Below, one piece after another: positions 6,673 to 10,501 of a stretch of DNA of 10,501 bases. The DNA lies in NCBI GenBank assembly GCA_946478915.1, contig CAMLER010000114.1:1-10501 (forward strand), given 5' to 3'. Source of the DNA: an uncultured Chryseolinea sp. Lineage in GTDB: Bacteria > Bacteroidota > Bacteroidia > Cytophagales > Cyclobacteriaceae. Every line of letters begins with the position of its first letter. Position 1 is the stretch's first letter. A program made the translations under genes and the position numbers. The notes under the pieces were generated by a model that saw nothing but the letters and a program-made list of their open reading frames with translations, was not told the DNA's origin and ran no database searches.

Positions 6673-6689
6673 TTGGCACTACTATTGTC
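6673..6689 (+). promoter_or_regulatory. Sigma-54-like -24/-12 element upstream of lon
   Basis: TTGGCAC (6673-6679), five bases, then TTGTC (6685-6689) matches the sigma-54 consensus TTGGCAC-N5-TTGCW except that the near-invariant GC of the -12 element is GT. Transcription would begin near 6700, leaving a leader of about 58 nt before the lon ATG. No upstream activator site was identified. It may be chance. Confidence 0.3.
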
Positions 6690-6731
6690 AATTACTCGGC
6701 CGGAGCCATTTTCTAACGTCTAAGTAAGGCT

Positions 6732-6746
6732 GTGCCAGTTTGGCAC
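6732..6746. promoter_or_regulatory. Perfect inverted repeat just upstream of the lon start
   Basis: GTGCCA-GTT-TGGCAC has perfect 6-bp arms and ends 11 bp before the ATG at 6758. Its right arm shares TTGGCAC with the element at 6673, exactly 67 bp upstream. It could be a repressor operator or a small mRNA hairpin over the ribosome-binding region. No known operator family (CIRCE, HAIR) matches. Confidence 0.4.
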
Positions 6747-6757
6747 GTAGTGTGACT

Positions 6758-7993
6758 ATGTTTAAAACGAAACCAATTCAACTTATCCAGGAAGATTCTG
6801 AGGATCTCATTCAACTGATAAATCCTGAACAGGAATCCGATCTTAAGCCCGAGGACTTGCCTGGAGAGCTTTCGATACTTCCCATAAAAAATACAGTTCT
6901 GTTCCCGGGTGTTGTTATCCCGATCACTGTGGGTCGACAAAAATCGATCAAGCTCGTGAAGAAAGCATATCAGGGTAACCTAATAATCGGCGTGGTAGCA
7001 CAGAAAAATGCTAACGCAGAAGAGCCAACGCTTGAAGATCTGTATAAGACCGGAACGGTGGCGAGAATTATCAAGATGCTGGTACTTCCCGATGGTAATA
7101 CCACCATTATCATTCAAGGCAAAAACAGATTTGCTATTAAAGAGTTTGTACAGGAAGAACCCTACCTCACAGCAAGGATCGAGCTTCAGCCTGAACCAAT
7201 GATCAATGCCAACGGCAAAGAGGCGAAGGCTTTGGTGCAATCCCTGAAGGATGCGGCAACCAAGATCCTGAAATTAAATCCTGAAATTCCGCTAGAGGCA
7301 CAAGTAGCACTCGACAACATCTCAAGCATGTCATTCCTGGTGAACTTCTTGTCTTCGAACCTCAATGTCGATGTTGCGGACAAGCAAAAGATCCTTGAAA
7401 CTCAGAACATCATTGACAGAAGCACTCTTCTGTTGCAGTATATGCTAAAGGACATCCAGATGCTCGAAATCAAACACGAGATACAACGGAAGGTCCATAC
7501 GGATATTGATCAGCAACAGCGTGATTATTTCCTGAGACAACAAATTAAGGTGTTGCAAGACGAATTGGGTTTCGACGGTCCTGACAAGGAAGTTGAAAAA
7601 CTTCGTAAACGGGCAGAAGGAAAAAAATGGACAAAGCAGGTAGCCGACCATTTTAACAAGGAACTGGACAAGCTGCTGCGCATCAATCCAATGGCGGCCG
7701 AGTACCCTGTTGCGATGAATTACATCGAGTTTATGCTTGATCTGCCCTGGGGTGATTACACAAAAGATGACTTTGATCTCAAGCGAGCAAAAAAAATTCT
7801 GGATCACGATCATTTCGGTTTAACGAAGGTGAAAAATCGTATTCTTGAATATCTCGCTGTGCTTAAGTTGAAAAACGATATGAAGGGTCCAATCCTGTGT
7901 CTTTACGGACCTCCGGGTGTCGGGAAGACTTCATTAGGCAAGTCAAGTATGTGCGCATGTCACTGGGTGGCGTTCACGATGAAGCTGAAATAA
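6758..7993 (+). CDS. lon: Lon N-terminal fragment (N-domain through Walker A)
   Basis: If translated as it stands, this frame gives 411 residues. The first 396 are genuine Lon and end with GKTSLGKS; about 15 unrelated residues (beginning S-M-C-A-C-H-W) follow to the TAA at 7991-7993. It would hold the substrate-binding region and the P-loop but no Walker B, sensors or protease site, so it cannot degrade proteins. The long hydrophobic and charged helical linker is intact. This entry describes one reading frame of the broken gene. Confidence 0.6.
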   Translation: MFKTKPIQLIQEDSEDLIQLINPEQESDLKPEDLPGELSILPIKNTVLFPGVVIPITVGRQKSIKLVKKAYQGNLIIGVVAQKNANAEEPTLEDLYKTGTVARIIKMLVLPDGNTTIIIQGKNRFAIKEFVQEEPYLTARIELQPEPMINANGKEAKALVQSLKDAATKILKLNPEIPLEAQVALDNISSMSFLVNFLSSNLNVDVADKQKILETQNIIDRSTLLLQYMLKDIQMLEIKHEIQRKVHTDIDQQQRDYFLRQQIKVLQDELGFDGPDKEVEKLRKRAEGKKWTKQVADHFNKELDKLLRINPMAAEYPVAMNYIEFMLDLPWGDYTKDDFDLKRAKKILDHDHFGLTKVKNRILEYLAVLKLKNDMKGPILCLYGPPGVGKTSLGKSSMCACHWVAFTMKLK

Positions 7994-9195
7994 GAGGGCA
8001 TCGCAAGACATACGTTGGTGCTATGCCGGGCAAGATCTTGCAAAACATTAAAAAATCACAATCCTCCAATCCTGTATTCATTCTGGATGAGATCGACAAG
8101 ATCAAATCAGATTTTCGAGGTGATCCATCATCGGCGATGCTGGAGGTTCTCGATCCGGAACAAAACAATTCTTTTGGAGATAACTACCTCGAAGTAGAAT
8201 ACGACCTTTCGAAAGTGCTGTTCATTGCGACTGCTAATTCGATGGACACCATTCATCCCGCGTTGCGCGATAGGATGGAGGTTATTGAAGTCACCGGTTA
8301 TACACTTGAAGAAAAAGTGGAGATCGCCGTGAAGCATCTCGTGCCAAAGCAGTTGGCTGAACACGGATTAAAAGCATCTCAGGTTAAGATCTCCAAGCAA
8401 GCCATCGCGAAAATAATAAACGGTTACACCCGTGAATCTGGTGTTAGAGGTCTTGAGCGCAAGATTGGAACCTTGGTGAGGAGCATTGCAAAGTCTGTAG
8501 CAATGGAAGAATCATTTGATAAAGTAGTTTCTGATGAAACGGTGCGCAAAGTGTTGGGGGCAGAGGTTTTCGATGATGAATTGTATCAGGGCAATGATAT
8601 TGCTGGCGTAGTCACCGGCCTCGCATGGACCCAGGTTGGCGGAGAGATCTTATTCGTGGAGTCAAGCCTAAGTCGTGGCAAAGGAACGCTTACGATATCC
8701 GGCCAGTTGGGTGAAGTAATGAAAGAATCTGCCATCGCTGCATTGTCTTATTTAAAGTCAAATGCGGAGCGGTTGGATATCGATTATAGAGTTTTTCAGC
8801 AATACGATTTGCATATACACGTACCTGCAGGAGCTGTTCCAAAAGATGGTCCTTCTGCTGGCATTACGATGTTCACTTCTCTTGCCTCGATTTACACGCA
8901 GCGAAAGGTGAAAGCCAATCTGGCAATGACCGGAGAAATAACCCTCCGTGGGAAAGTGTTACCAGTTGGAGGTATCAAAGAAAAGATCCTGGCGGCTAAG
9001 AGAAGTGGAATCAAAGAAATTGTTTTGAGTGCAAAAAACAAGCGTGATATCGACGAAATCGAGAAACACTATATCAAGGGCCTGACCTTTCATTACGTGG
9101 ATTCTATAGATGAGGTGCTCAAAGTGGCATTGTTGAAAGATAAGGTAAAACAACAAATGAAGTTTGCCTTTTCAGAGATTAAGGTCACAGCGTAA
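7897..9195 (+). CDS. lon: Lon C-terminal fragment (Walker B, AAA+ lid and protease domain)
   Basis: This frame opens at 7867. Its earliest candidate start is a GTG at 7897, which lies inside the Walker A coding sequence read in the wrong frame; genuine Lon sequence begins only at K-Y-V-R-M (7945). An internal ATG at 7957 (M-S-L-G-G-V) is a more natural restart. The fragment retains Walker B, the arginine-containing [10 protein letters not shown] segment, the lid and the full Ser-Lys protease domain. Lon protease domains alone usually need the AAA+ ring for processive degradation, so little activity is expected. This entry describes the second reading frame of the broken gene. Confidence 0.6.
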   Translation: MSLRTSGCREDFIRQVKYVRMSLGGVHDEAEIRGHRKTYVGAMPGKILQNIKKSQSSNPVFILDEIDKIKSDFRGDPSSAMLEVLDPEQNNSFGDNYLEVEYDLSKVLFIATANSMDTIHPALRDRMEVIEVTGYTLEEKVEIAVKHLVPKQLAEHGLKASQVKISKQAIAKIINGYTRESGVRGLERKIGTLVRSIAKSVAMEESFDKVVSDETVRKVLGAEVFDDELYQGNDIAGVVTGLAWTQVGGEILFVESSLSRGKGTLTISGQLGEVMKESAIAALSYLKSNAERLDIDYRVFQQYDLHIHVPAGAVPKDGPSAGITMFTSLASIYTQRKVKANLAMTGEITLRGKVLPVGGIKEKILAAKRSGIKEIVLSAKNKRDIDEIEKHYIKGLTFHYVDSIDEVLKVALLKDKVKQQMKFAFSEIKVTA

Positions 9196-9317
9196 AAGTT
9201 CACGTCACGAGTTAATTCCGACGTACCCTAAACAGAACTTGTCCCGCGGTGTTTGATTGATAAACCAGCAGTAAGATAGCTGCGAAAAAAGATATTATTT
9301 AGTTGAGAACAAAAACT

Positions 9318-10501
9318 ATGATTGATTCAAAATATCTGACCCCGAAACAAATTGTTGAAGAACTGGATAAGTACATCATTGGTCAGTACGAGGCAAAACG
9401 TAATGTAGCCATTGCGTTGCGAAATCGCTGGAGGAGAATGCATGTAAGGTCGGATATCCAGAATGAGATCGTACCCAATAACATACTCATGATTGGCGCA
9501 ACCGGCGTAGGGAAAACAGAAATAGCGCGCCGCTTAGCCAAGATTGCGGATGCGCCGTTTGTAAAGGTGGAAGCCTCTAAGTTCACTGAGGTAGGTTACG
9601 TAGGACGCGATGTGGAAAGCATGGTTCGTGATCTTGTCGAGCAGTCTGTTACATTGGTGAAAGCTTCCAAGAAGGAAGCAGTAAAGGAAAAGGCGGTTCA
9701 AGCAGTGGAGGACATTATCCTCGACGCGCTGATCCCACCTTTGCGGCAGCAGCCAGCAAGGAGTACGGGTTTCCCATCTTCTGGGGATTCTGTAAATCAG
9801 GCTATGCCTGAGGGCGATCTCGAATTAAATGAAAGAACCCGAAATCATTTCCGCGAAAAGATCAGAAATGGGGAAATGGAAGAACGCAAAATAGAGATCA
9901 ATATCAAGGGCAGTAGCGGAGCAAACGTTGGAATGGTTGGTGCTGGAATGATGGACGAGGTTTCCATGATGAACCTTCAGGAAATGATCAATGGCATGCT
10001 TCCGAAGAAGAGCAAGAAGCGGAAGGTAACGGTAGCTGAAGCCAGAAAGATCCTGATTGAAGAAGAAGCGGCAAAGCTGATCGATATGGATGAAGTAAAA
10101 GAGGAAGCGATCCGAAGGGCAGAGGAGGCCGGAATAATATTTATTGATGAAATTGACAAAATCGCTAGTGGTAGCAAGAAAGGAGGAGGCGGTGGTCCTG
10201 ATGTTAGTCGAGAGGGTGTTCAAAGAGACTTGCTCCCGATAGTAGAAGGAAGTTCAGTGAACACAAAATACGGGGTAATAAAGACGGATCACGTTTTGTT
10301 CGTTGCTGCAGGTGCATTCCATATAGCGAAGCCTTCCGATCTTATACCGGAATTGCAAGGTCGATTCCCCATACGTGTAGAGTTGGATAATTTGACGAAA
10401 GAAGATTTCATCCGGATTCTGAAAGAACCAAAAAATGCTTTGACGAAACAATACCTTGCCCTGTTTGAGGCCGAAGGAGTGGAAGTAGTTTTCCTGGATG
10501 A
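9318..10501 (+). CDS. hslU: HslU, ATPase subunit of the HslUV (ClpYQ) protease, 3' partial
   Basis: The first 394 residues are visible; the E. coli protein has 443, so most of the gene is present and it continues past the right edge. The N-terminus ([17 protein letters not shown], then [10 protein letters not shown]) is diagnostic. Walker A reads GATGVGKT (60-67), with alanine where many HslU have proline. The pore-loop motif GYVGRD follows shortly. The intermediate I-domain spans about 110-235, including a helical charged stretch and the MPKKSKKR-like segment around 230. Walker [11 protein letters not shown] has D277 and E278, then a glycine-rich loop, [19 protein letters not shown] and GRFPIRVEL with the presumed arginine finger. 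HslU unfolds substrates and feeds them to the HslV peptidase in the cytoplasm. hslV is not upstream as in E. coli; lon is, 122 bp away. No frame defect is visible here. Confidence 0.95.
   Translation, partial: MIDSKYLTPKQIVEELDKYIIGQYEAKRNVAIALRNRWRRMHVRSDIQNEIVPNNILMIGATGVGKTEIARRLAKIADAPFVKVEASKFTEVGYVGRDVESMVRDLVEQSVTLVKASKKEAVKEKAVQAVEDIILDALIPPLRQQPARSTGFPSSGDSVNQAMPEGDLELNERTRNHFREKIRNGEMEERKIEINIKGSSGANVGMVGAGMMDEVSMMNLQEMINGMLPKKSKKRKVTVAEARKILIEEEAAKLIDMDEVKEEAIRRAEEAGIIFIDEIDKIASGSKKGGGGGPDVSREGVQRDLLPIVEGSSVNTKYGVIKTDHVLFVAAGAFHIAKPSDLIPELQGRFPIRVELDNLTKEDFIRILKEPKNALTKQYLALFEAEGVEVVFLD

Larger units (their letters stand above)
6758..9195 (+). pseudogene. lon: ATP-dependent protease Lon, reading frame broken by an apparent 22-nt deletion
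   Basis: Together the two frames encode a complete Lon (about 396 plus 417 residues): substrate-binding N-domain ([19 protein letters not shown]), coiled-coil/helical linker ([16 protein letters not shown]), AAA+ module with Walker A GPPGVGKT (7907-7930) and Walker [10 protein letters not shown] (8074-8100), then the protease domain with catalytic serine in KDGPSAG (Ser codon 8854-8856) and lysine in GGIKEK (AAG 8983-8985). Lon is the cytoplasmic protease for misfolded and some regulatory proteins. After GKTSLGKS (ending 7945) the frame should continue with about seven residues (IAKATGR in E. coli) before KYVRMSLGG. Instead that motif resumes at once in the -1 frame. Relative to the family spacing, 22 nt are missing. 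The rest looks undamaged, so the lesion is either recent or an assembly error. The ATG at 6758 gives [11 protein letters not shown] 6740 is an alternative start. Confidence 0.85.

Noticed and set aside
6752..6754. GTG at 6752 or TTG at 6740 as the lon start
   Set aside because: The ATG at 6758 is the stronger codon and adds only non-conserved N-terminal residues; the TTG lies inside the palindrome.
7867..7993. Programmed -1 frameshifting to join the two lon frames
   Set aside because: No canonical slippery heptamer is in register; slipping at the A-run near 7871 would scramble Walker A, and slipping at 7945 would still lack about seven residues.
9202..9224. ACGTC/GACGT hairpin after lon as a terminator
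   Set aside because: The stem is only 5 bp with a 13-nt loop and is not followed by a T-tract.
9272..9279. TAAGATAG as a -7 box for hslU
   Set aside because: Only six of eight positions match and the nearest TTG (9253-9255) is 16 bp away.

Overview
The window looks like a chromosomal segment of a Bacteroidota member, most likely of the order Cytophagales (inference from protein family content). The evidence is an OmpA/PD40 protein with the domain plan of the type IX secretion component PorE, DUF4097 proteins behind an ECF sigma factor, a small coiled-coil membrane protein family that I know only from Bacteroidota, signal peptides ending in A-Q or G-Q, and starts that lack Shine-Dalgarno sequences. 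It reads as ordinary chromosome: there are no insertion sequences, tRNAs, rRNAs, CRISPR arrays or phage genes.

Layout. Positions 1-290 hold the 3' end of a DUF3857/transglutaminase-type protein. Positions 417-1013 encode an exported, membrane-anchored coiled-coil protein. Positions 1014-1378 are a non-coding spacer unusually rich in short repeats: heptamers, a 10-bp tandem and a duplicated unit about 78 bp apart. Positions 1379-4495 are a tight four-gene operon: ECF sigma factor, a single-pass membrane protein with a cytoplasmic N-terminus and C-terminal HEAT repeats (probable anti-sigma factor), and two exported DUF4097 beta-repeat proteins. It ends at a clear intrinsic terminator (4515-4549). 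On the minus strand, 4633-6600 encodes the PorE-like protein. It diverges from lon, which starts at 6758. The lon reading frame is broken by an apparent 22-nt deletion just after Walker A. hslU starts at 9318 and runs off the window.

How the genes may work together. The sigma operon has the layout of an envelope-sensing unit: a transcription factor, its membrane-bound antagonist with a presumed periplasmic sensor, and exported beta-repeat proteins as effectors or ligands. The PorE-like protein would tie the outer envelope to peptidoglycan. The right-hand end is a cytoplasmic ATP-dependent proteolysis region (Lon, HslU), where the lon lesion is the most striking anomaly. The most promising candidate for an under-described system is the sigma/HEAT/DUF4097/DUF4097 operon. 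Its parts belong to known families, but the signal it senses cannot be read from the sequence.
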